From positions 1 to 7,976 of the forward strand of contig JAKLQR010000189.1 in NCBI GenBank assembly GCA_022013235.1: DNA of 7,976 nucleotides, in the 5' to 3' direction. This stretch comes from Thermodesulfovibrionales bacterium (GTDB taxonomy: Bacteria > Nitrospirota > Thermodesulfovibrionia > Thermodesulfovibrionales > SM23-35). Shown piece after piece: positions 1 through 5,648 of the stretch. Made by a program: the position numbers and the translations under genes. Numbering within the stretch: position 1 is the first letter of the stretch; every line of letters starts with the position of its first letter. Under the pieces are notes generated by a model. It saw only the letters and a list, made by a program, of their open reading frames with translations, did not search any database and was not told the origin of the DNA.

Positions 1-441
1 GATAATGCACGTGCAGGCGTTGGTGCGCAGGGGGTGGGAGTAGCACAGGGAGCATTCGAGGAGGCATTCAGTTTTGCCCGGAAGCGCGTCCAGTTCGGAC
101 ATCCGATCGTGAGTTTCCAGGCGGTGCAGCATATGCTTGCAGATATGGCCACGGAGATTGAAGCAGCGCGGGCGCTTGTGTATTCAGTTGCGCGGTTTGC
201 AGATACGGGCGTAAAGGATTTCACAAAGGATTCTGCGATGGCGAAAGTATTTGCCACGGATATGGCGATGCGGGTAACGACGAATGCGGTACAGGTGATG
301 GGGGGATCCGGGTACATGAGGGAATATCCGGTAGAAAAGATGATGCGCGATGCCAAGATACTCCAGATTTATGAGGGAACAAACCAGATTCAGAGAAATG
401 TCATCGGACAGGCGTTAATCAGAGAGGCAGCAAAGAAGTAA
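1..441 (+). CDS. Acyl-CoA dehydrogenase, C-terminal part (5' end outside window)
   Basis: This FAD-dependent enzyme introduces the alpha-beta double bond in acyl-CoA thioesters during fatty or organic acid oxidation and passes electrons to ETF. The frame is open from base 1, so the visible 146 residues are only the C-terminal all-alpha domain. The run GVGAQGVGVAQGAFEEA followed by RKRVQFG is the usual helix leading into the FAD/tetramer region. MGGSGYMREYPVEKMMRDAK and the terminal IYEGTNQIQR are family signatures. The Glu of YEGT (codon 373-375) sits where short-chain acyl-CoA, butyryl-CoA and glutaryl-CoA dehydrogenases carry the catalytic base. The exact acyl specificity cannot be read from this part. 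The gene ends in TAA, and a strong hairpin begins 13 bases later, so it is probably the last gene of its transcript. Membership of the family is secure; the substrate is not. Confidence 0.95.
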   Translation, partial: DNARAGVGAQGVGVAQGAFEEAFSFARKRVQFGHPIVSFQAVQHMLADMATEIEAARALVYSVARFADTGVKDFTKDSAMAKVFATDMAMRVTTNAVQVMGGSGYMREYPVEKMMRDAKILQIYEGTNQIQRNVIGQALIREAAKK

Positions 442-454
442 TAGAGAGAACAGG

Positions 455-502
455 CACAAAGAGGACAGCCCGGATGTTCGGGTCCGGACTGTCCTCTTTG
501 TG
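455..502. terminator. Bidirectional hairpin terminator between convergent genes
   Basis: Arms 455-474 and 483-502 pair over 20 positions with one imperfection around an 8-base loop. The single imperfect pair (469 with 488) is C-A in a plus-strand transcript but G-U in a minus-strand one, so the helix is fully paired only in RNA from the parvulin gene. Each arm ends in a CTTT/AAAG stretch, giving a short U-rich 3' side in both directions. It lies between the stop codons of the acyl-CoA dehydrogenase and the parvulin gene and probably serves both. Confidence 0.85.
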
Positions 503-521
503 TTACTATTCTTATGGAACC

Positions 522-1409
522 CTATTTCTGTTCGCCAGTAAGCAGTTCGGGATACATCTCTGCTCCGGCTTCTTTCATCGTTTTGTCAAGAAATTCCGGA
601 ATCTTTTCCCGTATATTTTCCTGGGTAAGTTTCTCGTTGATCTTCTCTTTCATACTCTCAAAAGCTTCTATAGATGGCTCCTTGTGATCATCAACCATGA
701 TGATATGATATCCGAATTGTGTTTCAACGACACTGCTCAGTTCCCCCGGTTTTAAGGCAAATACTGCATCTTCGAAAGGTTTCACCATCCTGCCTTTCGG
801 GAAGAAGCCGAGGTCCCCCCCCTTTGATTTTGATCCGGGGTCTTCTGATAATTCATTCGCAAGCTTCTCGAATTTTTCCCCGCCTTTTATTCGCTTCAAA
901 ATATCTTCTGCTTTCTCCATGGCTTTTTTCTTGTCTTCCTGGGAGGACTCCGGGGCAACTCTGATCAGAATATGCCTTGCCTTCACCATCTCCGGTGTTT
1001 TGAATTCCTCCAGGTGGGAATCATAATACAGTTTTATTTCACTTTCAGAAATAGTGATTTTTTGGGTTACCTCTCTCTTCAGATACTCAGTCGCGAGAAA
1101 ACTGTCAGAGAAAAAATCAAGTTGATGTTTTATCTCCGGTTTCTTGTCAAAACCTTCCTTTTTCGCAAGACCCGAAATGACCATGCTCTGAATCAGTTGA
1201 GTGAGTAATTTCGTTTTCAGTTCGGGGTTGCTCTCGATCATCTTCTGGCGTTCGGGGTCCAGGGAGCCGATAAGTTTGTTGAATTCACTGACGGTAATTT
1301 TCTTGTTCCCGATTTTTGCAACGATATCGTCGTCTTTTGCAAAAGCATTCCCATGGATAAGCACCACGAGAACGAAAAACACTAAAAATGCCTGCGAAAT
1401 TCTGTACAT
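522..1409 (-). CDS. Secreted parvulin-type peptidyl-prolyl cis-trans isomerase (SurA/PrsA-like foldase)
   Basis: A 295-residue chaperone-isomerase predicted to act outside the cytoplasmic membrane on newly exported proteins. Residues 1-24 form a signal peptide: a short basic start (MYR), a hydrophobic core (AFLVFFVLVVLI) and an AFA cleavage motif before KDDD. No lipobox Cys is present. Residues about 28-135 are a helical SurA-N-like segment (VAKIGNKKITVSEFNKL, then lysine-rich helices). The parvulin domain spans about 139-243, with KARHILI, the LANELSEDPGSKSKGGDLGFF block, MVKPFEDAVFALKPGELS and TQFGYHIIMV all recognisable. A charged helical tail follows. An ATG 30 codons upstream (1497-1499) is in frame, but 1409 is preferred: it has an AGGAGG site four bases upstream, begins a proper signal peptide, and lies downstream of a strong promoter that the longer start would overlap. 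There is one parvulin domain, whereas E. coli SurA has two. The specific client proteins are unknown. Confidence 0.92.
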   Translation of the reverse strand: MYRISQAFLVFFVLVVLIHGNAFAKDDDIVAKIGNKKITVSEFNKLIGSLDPERQKMIESNPELKTKLLTQLIQSMVISGLAKKEGFDKKPEIKHQLDFFSDSFLATEYLKREVTQKITISESEIKLYYDSHLEEFKTPEMVKARHILIRVAPESSQEDKKKAMEKAEDILKRIKGGEKFEKLANELSEDPGSKSKGGDLGFFPKGRMVKPFEDAVFALKPGELSSVVETQFGYHIIMVDDHKEPSIEAFESMKEKINEKLTQENIREKIPEFLDKTMKEAGAEMYPELLTGEQK

Positions 1410-1413
1410 ATAT

Positions 1414-1419
1414 CCTCCT
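1414..1419 (-). promoter_or_regulatory. Ribosome binding site fixing the parvulin start
   Basis: AGGAGG on the minus strand lies four bases before the ATG at 1409. It selects this start over the in-frame ATG at 1499, which has no comparable site. Confidence 0.8.
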
Positions 1420-1453
1420 ATCGAAAATAAAAACACTTTATGCCACAATTTTT

Positions 1454-1483
1454 TATATAACCATAAAGGATGCAGGATGTCAA
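1454..1483 (-). promoter_or_regulatory. Sigma70-type promoter for the parvulin gene
   Basis: On the minus strand a perfect -35 hexamer TTGACA (1478-1483) is followed after 18 bases by TATATA (1454-1459). TATAAA two bases further on is an alternative -10. Transcription would begin near 1447, leaving a leader of roughly 38 bases with the AGGAGG site. The parvulin gene can therefore be expressed independently of rudS upstream. Confidence 0.7.
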
Positions 1484-1524
1484 ATCGATAAATATTCAAG
1501 TTTCAAAATTATAGACTTATGGCG

Positions 1525-2472
1525 TTATGCGTGATTCCTCAGCATGAGCTCGATGGGATGTGGATTGAGATAATACTGGGTCTTCAGGTAAGGCTCATCG
1601 AACTTCCTGACATAGTGCATGATAAGGATGACAGGTGCGATTAACGGTACGAACCCCTCATGATAATTCCCGATTATTTCAAGCAATTCTTTTTTTTCGT
1701 CAGAGGAAAGGTTTTTTTTGAAGTACCCTGCAATGTGCAGCAGGACGTTCGTATTCTTTTTTGGAGTTGCGAGAAGTTGTAATCCTTCCATCAAAAGAGT
1801 TATGTACTGCATATGGAATTCTTCAGTCCCCTCCTGCGTTATGCGTGCGACCATGCGGCCGAGTTCACGGAAATGTTTTTGGCTATGCGCCAGGATGAGC
1901 AACTTGTGCCTGGTGTGAAAGGCGATCAGGTCCCTGATGGCGCCCCCTTTTCTCAAAAACTCCTGCCATCTCTTATAGACAAAAACACTTTCTATGAAAT
2001 TTTCCCGTAATTGAGGATCGTGCAATTTTCCGTCGTCAATTACCGGGATGAGAGGGAACCGTTTCATAAACGCATTGCCGAAAATTCCTTTTCCCTTGTT
2101 GCGTGGCATTCCGGCTTCCGTATATATTTTTACTCCGCCGATACCGGAACTTGGCGACCTGCTCTTGAAGATGAATCCACAGAGGTTGTATTTTTCGAGT
2201 TTCTTCATTTTTTTCTCTGCCCACCTGAGCATGCCATTGGTATGGTCAACCCCGGTCCTGATTGTGAGAAGGCGGGGAGCATCCGGATCACCAACAAGGC
2301 GCATCGCTTCCCGGGGGACAGGCAGGCCGTATTCAACTTCCGGACACACAGGCGCCCATTCAAAATATGTCCCGAGGGTATCAGTCAGATAACGATCATG
2401 TTGATGCCCTCCGTCATAGCGAACATTTTCTCCAAGCAGGCACGAACTGATGCCGATTTTTATCTTTTCCAT
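1525..2472 (-). CDS. rudS: RudS-type tRNA 4-thiouridine desulfidase (TudS/DUF523 + DUF1722)
   Basis: This 315-residue protein joins two domains. Residues 1-150 are the TudS (DUF523) desulfidase domain, with GISSCLLGENVRYDGGH at the start, APVCPEVEYGLP, NLCGFIFKSRSPSSG and the RNKGKGIFG segment. The three cysteines C11, C43 and C98 are in the places expected for the three-cysteine [4Fe-4S] site of TudS, and E45 and S104 are candidate active-site residues. Residues from about 170 to 315 are DUF1722 (E. coli YbgA-like), with FHTRHKLLILAHS and the family's characteristic ending NPHPIELMLRNHA. Fusions of exactly this kind have been characterised as RudS enzymes, which remove the 4-thio group from s4U8 in tRNA and lower UVA sensitivity. 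That role here is inferred from domain order and conserved residues. No Shine-Dalgarno is visible before the ATG, and the promoter lies so close that the mRNA may be leaderless. It is divergent from an SRPBCC gene. Confidence 0.9.
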   Translation of the reverse strand: MEKIKIGISSCLLGENVRYDGGHQHDRYLTDTLGTYFEWAPVCPEVEYGLPVPREAMRLVGDPDAPRLLTIRTGVDHTNGMLRWAEKKMKKLEKYNLCGFIFKSRSPSSGIGGVKIYTEAGMPRNKGKGIFGNAFMKRFPLIPVIDDGKLHDPQLRENFIESVFVYKRWQEFLRKGGAIRDLIAFHTRHKLLILAHSQKHFRELGRMVARITQEGTEEFHMQYITLLMEGLQLLATPKKNTNVLLHIAGYFKKNLSSDEKKELLEIIGNYHEGFVPLIAPVILIMHYVRKFDEPYLKTQYYLNPHPIELMLRNHA

Positions 2473-2480
2473 TCTGATAT

Positions 2481-2509
2481 ATTGTATACGTGTATTCTCT
2501 TCTCATCAA
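2481..2509 (-). promoter_or_regulatory. Promoter of rudS, predicted to give a near-leaderless mRNA
   Basis: On the minus strand TTGATG (2504-2509), a 17-base spacer and TACAAT (2481-2486) make a good sigma70-like match. Normal spacing places the transcript start at about 2473-2475, within a few bases of the ATG ending at 2472. The position of the start is inferred from spacing only. Confidence 0.6.
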
Positions 2510-2524
2510 GACACGGGAAAGTTT

Positions 2525-2530
2525 TATAAT
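2525..2530 (+). promoter_or_regulatory. -10 element upstream of the SRPBCC gene
   Basis: A perfect TATAAT on the plus strand ends eight bases before the ATG at 2539. No good -35 hexamer is present; the region where it should fall (about 2500-2507) overlaps the -35 of the divergent rudS promoter, so the two promoters may compete or share a regulator. Confidence 0.5.
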
Positions 2531-2538
2531 AGAAAGGG

Positions 2539-2976
2539 ATGCATGCCGGATTGGTTATTCAGGAATCTATAGAAATTAATGCCCCGCTGGAAAAAGTGTG
2601 GGAGAACTTTATCGACCTCACCTGTTGGGATCAATGGAATACCGTAATGCAGAATGTGCTCACCAACGGACAGCAGTTGACCCGGGGGAAAAAAATCTTC
2701 TGCAGTTTCAGGCCTTTCTTTTTTCCGATCAGAGTAAATATTTCCGTGGAGGAAGTTGTCCCCTACGAACGGGTTGTCTGGTCTGCGAAAAAAAAAGGGC
2801 TTTCCGCACATCACGAATTTGATTTCAGAAGTAACGGGACTGCGGTGATTGTAGCAAGTTTGGAGACATTTACCGGAGTGCTTGCAAGAGGCGAAGGTAT
2901 TCTCCTTCCGAAGAGGAAAATGAAGGCCCTTACAAGGGACTTTCTCTGTGACCTCAAGCGGGCTGCAGAGGCATAA
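2539..2976 (+). CDS. SRPBCC-fold protein (polyketide cyclase/START-like superfamily)
   Basis: A 145-residue cytoplasmic protein of the helix-grip SRPBCC fold, which encloses a hydrophobic ligand cavity. The N-terminal strand and helix VIQESIEINAPLEKVWENFID, then CWDQWNT, match the classic start of the fold. VSVEEVVPYERVVWSAK-like and HHEFDF strands follow in the usual order (here NISVEEVVPYERVVW and AHHEFDFRSNGTAVI). The last helix (residues about 124-144) closes the fold. The ligand and role are unknown; no catalytic motif can be assigned. The start is uncertain: ATG 2539 directly follows AAAGGG with no spacing, while TTG at 2551 would place that purine run 12 bases upstream and begins exactly at the first conserved strand. 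If the TATAAT at 2525-2530 is the promoter, the ATG would be essentially leaderless. Downstream, the cyclophilin-like gene has its own promoter, so an operon is not required. Confidence 0.85.
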   Translation: MHAGLVIQESIEINAPLEKVWENFIDLTCWDQWNTVMQNVLTNGQQLTRGKKIFCSFRPFFFPIRVNISVEEVVPYERVVWSAKKKGLSAHHEFDFRSNGTAVIVASLETFTGVLARGEGILLPKRKMKALTRDFLCDLKRAAEA

Positions 2977-3031
2977 CACTCAGAGAATGTGAGCAGCGAA
3001 TGCTCCATGAGAACCAGAATACCGGGCAGTC

Positions 3032-3060
3032 TTACGATCTTCTCTTTAATCGTGTATAAT
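3032..3060 (+). promoter_or_regulatory. Probable promoter of the cyclophilin-like gene
   Basis: A perfect TATAAT (3055-3060) lies 17 bases after a weak -35 (TTACGA, 3032-3037). Transcription would start near 3067, leaving a leader of about 32 bases. The -35 match is poor, so the call rests mainly on the -10 box and its position. Confidence 0.45.
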
Positions 3061-3098
3061 GGTAAAAAATGATCCTGCTCTGACTTTTGGGAATATCG

Positions 3099-3470
3099 AT
3101 GGCAAAAATCAAGATTATTATTAAAGACATTGTGTTACTTGGAGAGTTGTCTCAGACCAGGACTGCGCAGGCGATTCTCGATGCCCTTCCGATAGAGGCA
3201 AAGCCTGAAGAATGGGGAGACGAATTCTATTTTGAAATTCCAGTACAGATGCAGCTTGATGAAACCGCAACCACCAGAGTGAAAATCGGCGACATAGGCT
3301 ACTGGCCACCCGGAAATGCACTCGCGCTTTTTTTCGGTCCTACCCCGATCAGCAGAGGGATTGATCCGGTCCCTGCGAGCGATGTGAATCTTGTAGGAAA
3401 AATTCTCGGTGATGCAACCGTTCTCAATAAAGTCAAGGGTGCAGTGAAGGTGAAACTTGAGAAGGCCTGA
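3099..3470 (+). CDS. Cyclophilin-like fold protein, TM1367 family (Cyclophil_like, former DUF369)
   Basis: A 123-residue protein. The central stretch VKIGDIGYWPPGNALALFFGPTP (residues 61-83) is the diagnostic block of the small family typified by Thermotoga TM1367, whose structure resembles cyclophilin. It is preceded by a strand-helix start (AKIKIIIKDIVLLGELSQTRTAQAIL) and a substrate-groove-like strand (DEFYFEIPVQ). The cyclophilin catalytic arginine is not obviously conserved and isomerase activity has not been assumed for the family, so function is unknown. ATG 3099 is preferred because a GGGA lies six bases upstream and the protein then begins with its first beta strand. A TTG at 3087 is in frame but adds only four residues. 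No signal peptide, so cytoplasmic. It stands between the SRPBCC gene on the same strand and the convergent transketolase. Confidence 0.85.
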   Translation: MAKIKIIIKDIVLLGELSQTRTAQAILDALPIEAKPEEWGDEFYFEIPVQMQLDETATTRVKIGDIGYWPPGNALALFFGPTPISRGIDPVPASDVNLVGKILGDATVLNKVKGAVKVKLEKA

Positions 3471-3493
3471 AGACCTTATCCGGTCAACAGTGA

Positions 3494-3548
3494 AGCGGAA
3501 TCCGGTATTAAAACAACATTTGTACATACGGAACGGATACTGCTTTTT
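3494..3548 (+). terminator. Candidate terminator after the cyclophilin-like gene
   Basis: AGCGGAATCCG (3494-3504) can pair with CGGATACTGCT (3534-3544) with one G-U pair and one A-A mismatch. GTAT (3505-3508) and ATAC (3526-3529) can extend the stem inside, with a bulge. Five T bases (3544-3548) follow immediately. The loop is long, which weakens the call. It lies in the convergent gap before the transketolase stop. Confidence 0.45.
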
Positions 3549-3600
3549 CAACCGATGCGCTGATTGCAGGGTTGGAGCATAAAATCCTCAAGAATAGGGT

Positions 3601-5430
3601 TCACCGCAGTTTCCTCACCGTATTGATAATGTATCGGGATGATATTTCCTCATAGTCGAGGAGTTCCTGAGGCTTACCGCTCTTCGGCATTTTTCTCACG
3701 GCGAGAGAGTATACAGGAATTGCGCTCTGAGCAAGGGCGCTCATGACTGCTTCCCCCAACCCCCCCTCTGCAAAATGGTCTTCAACCGTGATGACCGCGT
3801 GAGTTTGTGAAGCAGCCTCCTGGAGGGCAGAAACATCGATCGGTTTTATGCTGTAGAGGTCGATTATCCGTATGAATATGCCTTCCCCTGCGAGCGCTTC
3901 ATAGGCATGGAGCGCTTCATGAAGCGTTATTCCCGCTGCAACAACAGTTGCCATGTCCTTGTCGCTTCTTCGAAGAATCTTGCTGCCGCCAACAGGGAAT
4001 TCTTCAGAAGGGGAATAGAGAACAGGTGTTGCCTGTCTTGTAGTACGTAAGTATACCAATCCATGATGCTTTAGTGCCTCTTCGACAAGCTTCTCCGTTG
4101 AAACGGCATCTGACGGATACAGGACGACACTGTTCAGGACTGTCCTGAACATGGCGATATCCTCAAGTCCCATCTGGGAAGGACCGTCCTCTCCGATGGC
4201 GACTCCGGCATGTGAACCGGCAAATTTGATATTCGGATCGGAATACTGGCTCATCCGGATCTGGTCAAAAGCCCGTGAGAGAAAAGCGCCGAAAGTCGAT
4301 ACGAAAGGGATCTTCCCTCGTTTGGAAAAACCCAGTGCAGCGCCGACCATGTTCTGCTCCGCGATGTACATTTCAAAAAACCGCTCTGGATACCGTTCCT
4401 TGAAGAATTCGGAATATGTGGAGTTGCTTACCTCTGCATCGAGGACCACGATATCAGGGAATTGCGGGTAAAGCCGGACAAGCGCCTTGCCGTATGCCTT
4501 GCGGGTAGGAAAGGATTCTCCTTTTTCATACTTCATTTCCTCTGCAGGGACAGGGAGGGGTGCATTTCCCTTGGGGTAAAGGTCTTCCGGGAGAGAAACG
4601 GCGGCGCGAAGCGAGATGTCCACGGTTCCGATTTCCTGAAGCGCTTTCCCGATATCGTCTTTTACAACCGGTTTCCCGTGCCATCCATTCCGGTCCTCCA
4701 GAAAAGAGACTCCTTTGCCTTTTACCGTCTGTGCAATGATCATCAAAGGAGATCCCTGTGAGCGGATAGCCCGACGGTATGCCGAACGTATTTCCTTGAT
4801 CGAATGACCGTTAATAACGATTATCTTCCAGCCGAAAGAAGCAATACGTTTTTTATATGCTGAGAGATCGTGTCCGTACATCGTCTCTCCCCGTTGGCCC
4901 AGACGGTTCACATCGATAATCCCGATAAGGTTGTCCAGTTTGTAATGTGCTGCGAGCTGTATCGCTTCCCACTGTGAACCTTCCGACATTTCGCTGTCGC
5001 CGAGCAGTACAAACGTTTTGTAGGAAAGCTTGTCAATATATTTTGCATTCAGGGCCATACCGACTCCGATCGATAGTCCCTGTCCCAGGGAACCGGTTGC
5101 GGCTTCCGTATAACGAAAAGAAGCTGTTGGATGCCCTTCCAGGGGACTGCCGAATTTTCTCATGGTCATGAGTTCCTGTTCGGTGACCTTCCCCGCGACA
5201 GTCCAGAGTGCATAGAAAAGGGGTGAAGCATGTCCCTTTGAAAAGATAAGGCGGTCATTGTTCGGATGGTCCGGATTGTCAAGGTCAAACCTGAAAAAAC
5301 CGCCGAAGAAGAGGACTGTCATCAGGTCTGTCGCTGAAAGAGAGGATGTGGGGTGGCCGGACCCCGCTTCTGTGGATGCAGTAAGAATATAGGAACGGAT
5401 AAGTTTCGCAATGTTTTCCATCTTGTCCAT
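3601..5430 (-). CDS. tkt: Transketolase, full-length short (animal-like) type
   Basis: This thiamine diphosphate enzyme moves two-carbon ketol units between sugar phosphates in the non-oxidative pentose phosphate pathway. All three domains are in one 609-residue chain. In the N-terminal TPP domain SGHPTSS (H26), SKGHASP (H67) and GDSEMSEGSQWEA through N175 form the pyrophosphate/metal motif. In the middle domain AEQNM (E358, the catalytic glutamate), AFDQIR and GEDGPSQMGLEDIAMFRT are clear. The C-terminal domain begins near residue 485 and ends with RKMPKSGKPQELLDY. Length and wording (GEDGPSQM, SGKP.ELL) resemble animal transketolase and its bacterial relatives rather than the longer E. coli TktA type. 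An in-frame ATG at 5475 gives 15 more residues, but those belong to a dehydrogenase-like relic. ATG 5430 has AAGGA seven bases upstream and opens with the normal family start, MENIAKLIRSYILTASTEAG from the fourth residue. Divergent from adenine deaminase. Confidence 0.95.
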   Translation of the reverse strand: MDKMENIAKLIRSYILTASTEAGSGHPTSSLSATDLMTVLFFGGFFRFDLDNPDHPNNDRLIFSKGHASPLFYALWTVAGKVTEQELMTMRKFGSPLEGHPTASFRYTEAATGSLGQGLSIGVGMALNAKYIDKLSYKTFVLLGDSEMSEGSQWEAIQLAAHYKLDNLIGIIDVNRLGQRGETMYGHDLSAYKKRIASFGWKIIVINGHSIKEIRSAYRRAIRSQGSPLMIIAQTVKGKGVSFLEDRNGWHGKPVVKDDIGKALQEIGTVDISLRAAVSLPEDLYPKGNAPLPVPAEEMKYEKGESFPTRKAYGKALVRLYPQFPDIVVLDAEVSNSTYSEFFKERYPERFFEMYIAEQNMVGAALGFSKRGKIPFVSTFGAFLSRAFDQIRMSQYSDPNIKFAGSHAGVAIGEDGPSQMGLEDIAMFRTVLNSVVLYPSDAVSTEKLVEEALKHHGLVYLRTTRQATPVLYSPSEEFPVGGSKILRRSDKDMATVVAAGITLHEALHAYEALAGEGIFIRIIDLYSIKPIDVSALQEAASQTHAVITVEDHFAEGGLGEAVMSALAQSAIPVYSLAVRKMPKSGKPQELLDYEEISSRYIINTVRKLR

Positions 5431-5528
5431 TTTTTTGTCCTTCTCGATCAGGTACTCTACTATATTGAACCCCATTTTGCCGAGACCGATATGCCCGATT
5501 GTACGTTTATTCCGTTTTTTCTATCCAT
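5431..5528 (-). pseudogene. Relic of a 6-phosphogluconate dehydrogenase-like N-terminus in the transketolase leader
   Basis: In the transketolase frame, codons upstream of 5430 encode IGLGKMGFNIVEYLIEK, the GxGxxG dinucleotide-binding loop and first helix typical of 6-phosphogluconate dehydrogenases (and related beta-hydroxyacid dehydrogenases). The homology ends where transketolase begins, and a TAG at 5521-5523 closes the frame upstream without a usable start before the ATG inside the GKMG motif. An ATG at 5526-5528 with AAGGA six bases upstream (5535-5539) lies one frame off; it reads 22 codons and stops at 5460-5462. One extra A in the A6 run at 5515-5520 would join that ATG to the relic frame and on into transketolase. 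I read this as the stub of a deleted gene whose remaining codons form the transketolase leader. A leader peptide or frameshifted fusion are the alternatives. Confidence 0.6.
5438..5442 (-). promoter_or_regulatory. Ribosome binding site fixing the transketolase start
   Basis: AAGGA on the minus strand, seven bases before ATG 5430. It lies inside the dehydrogenase-like relic and supports 5430 over the in-frame ATG at 5475, which has no Shine-Dalgarno. Confidence 0.7.
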
Positions 5529-5548
5529 GAAGAGTCCTTCTGTTATAA

Positions 5549-5577
5549 ATTATAATGTTTTCAAATGATGTTGCAAA
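5549..5577 (-). promoter_or_regulatory. Promoter upstream of the transketolase gene
   Basis: On the minus strand TTTGCA (5572-5577), a 17-base spacer and a perfect TATAAT (5549-5554) place the transcript start near 5542. The leader to ATG 5430 would be about 112 bases and would contain the whole dehydrogenase-like relic and the out-of-frame 22-codon ORF. Confidence 0.6.
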
Positions 5578-5591
5578 CTCAATGGCAATTC

Positions 5592-5620
5592 TTGAGTGAA
5601 ATTATTTTGAATAATATATA
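5592..5620 (+). promoter_or_regulatory. Promoter of adenine deaminase with an internal palindrome
   Basis: TTGAGT (5592-5597) and TATATA (5615-5620) are 17 bases apart; TATAAG two bases later is an alternative -10. The spacer carries the palindrome ATTATT-TTG-AATAAT (5601-5615). The start would be near 5627, leaving a short leader with AGGAGA (5637-5642) six bases before ATG 5649. Confidence 0.5.
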
Positions 5621-5648
5621 AGCTTTTCGGGTTCACAGGAGAGTTCTT

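Noticed and set aside
1410..1499. Longer start for the parvulin protein at 1499
   Set aside because: It would put 30 extra residues before a standard signal peptide, overlap the TTGACA/TATATA promoter and lack a Shine-Dalgarno.
2011..2529. 172-codon plus-strand frame opposite rudS
   Set aside because: Antisense to a protein with conserved motifs along its length; the translation matches no family I know and runs into the divergent promoter region.
2524..2979. 151-codon minus-strand frame opposite the SRPBCC gene
   Set aside because: The plus-strand product fits the SRPBCC fold throughout; the reverse frame has no start signal or motif.
2991..3005. Hairpin GAGCA-GCGAA-TGCTC after the SRPBCC gene as a terminator
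   Set aside because: Only five base pairs and no following T run.
5571..5648. Purine riboswitch in the ade leader
   Set aside because: The leader after the predicted start is only about 22 bases, too short for an aptamer, and no three-way-junction pattern is visible.
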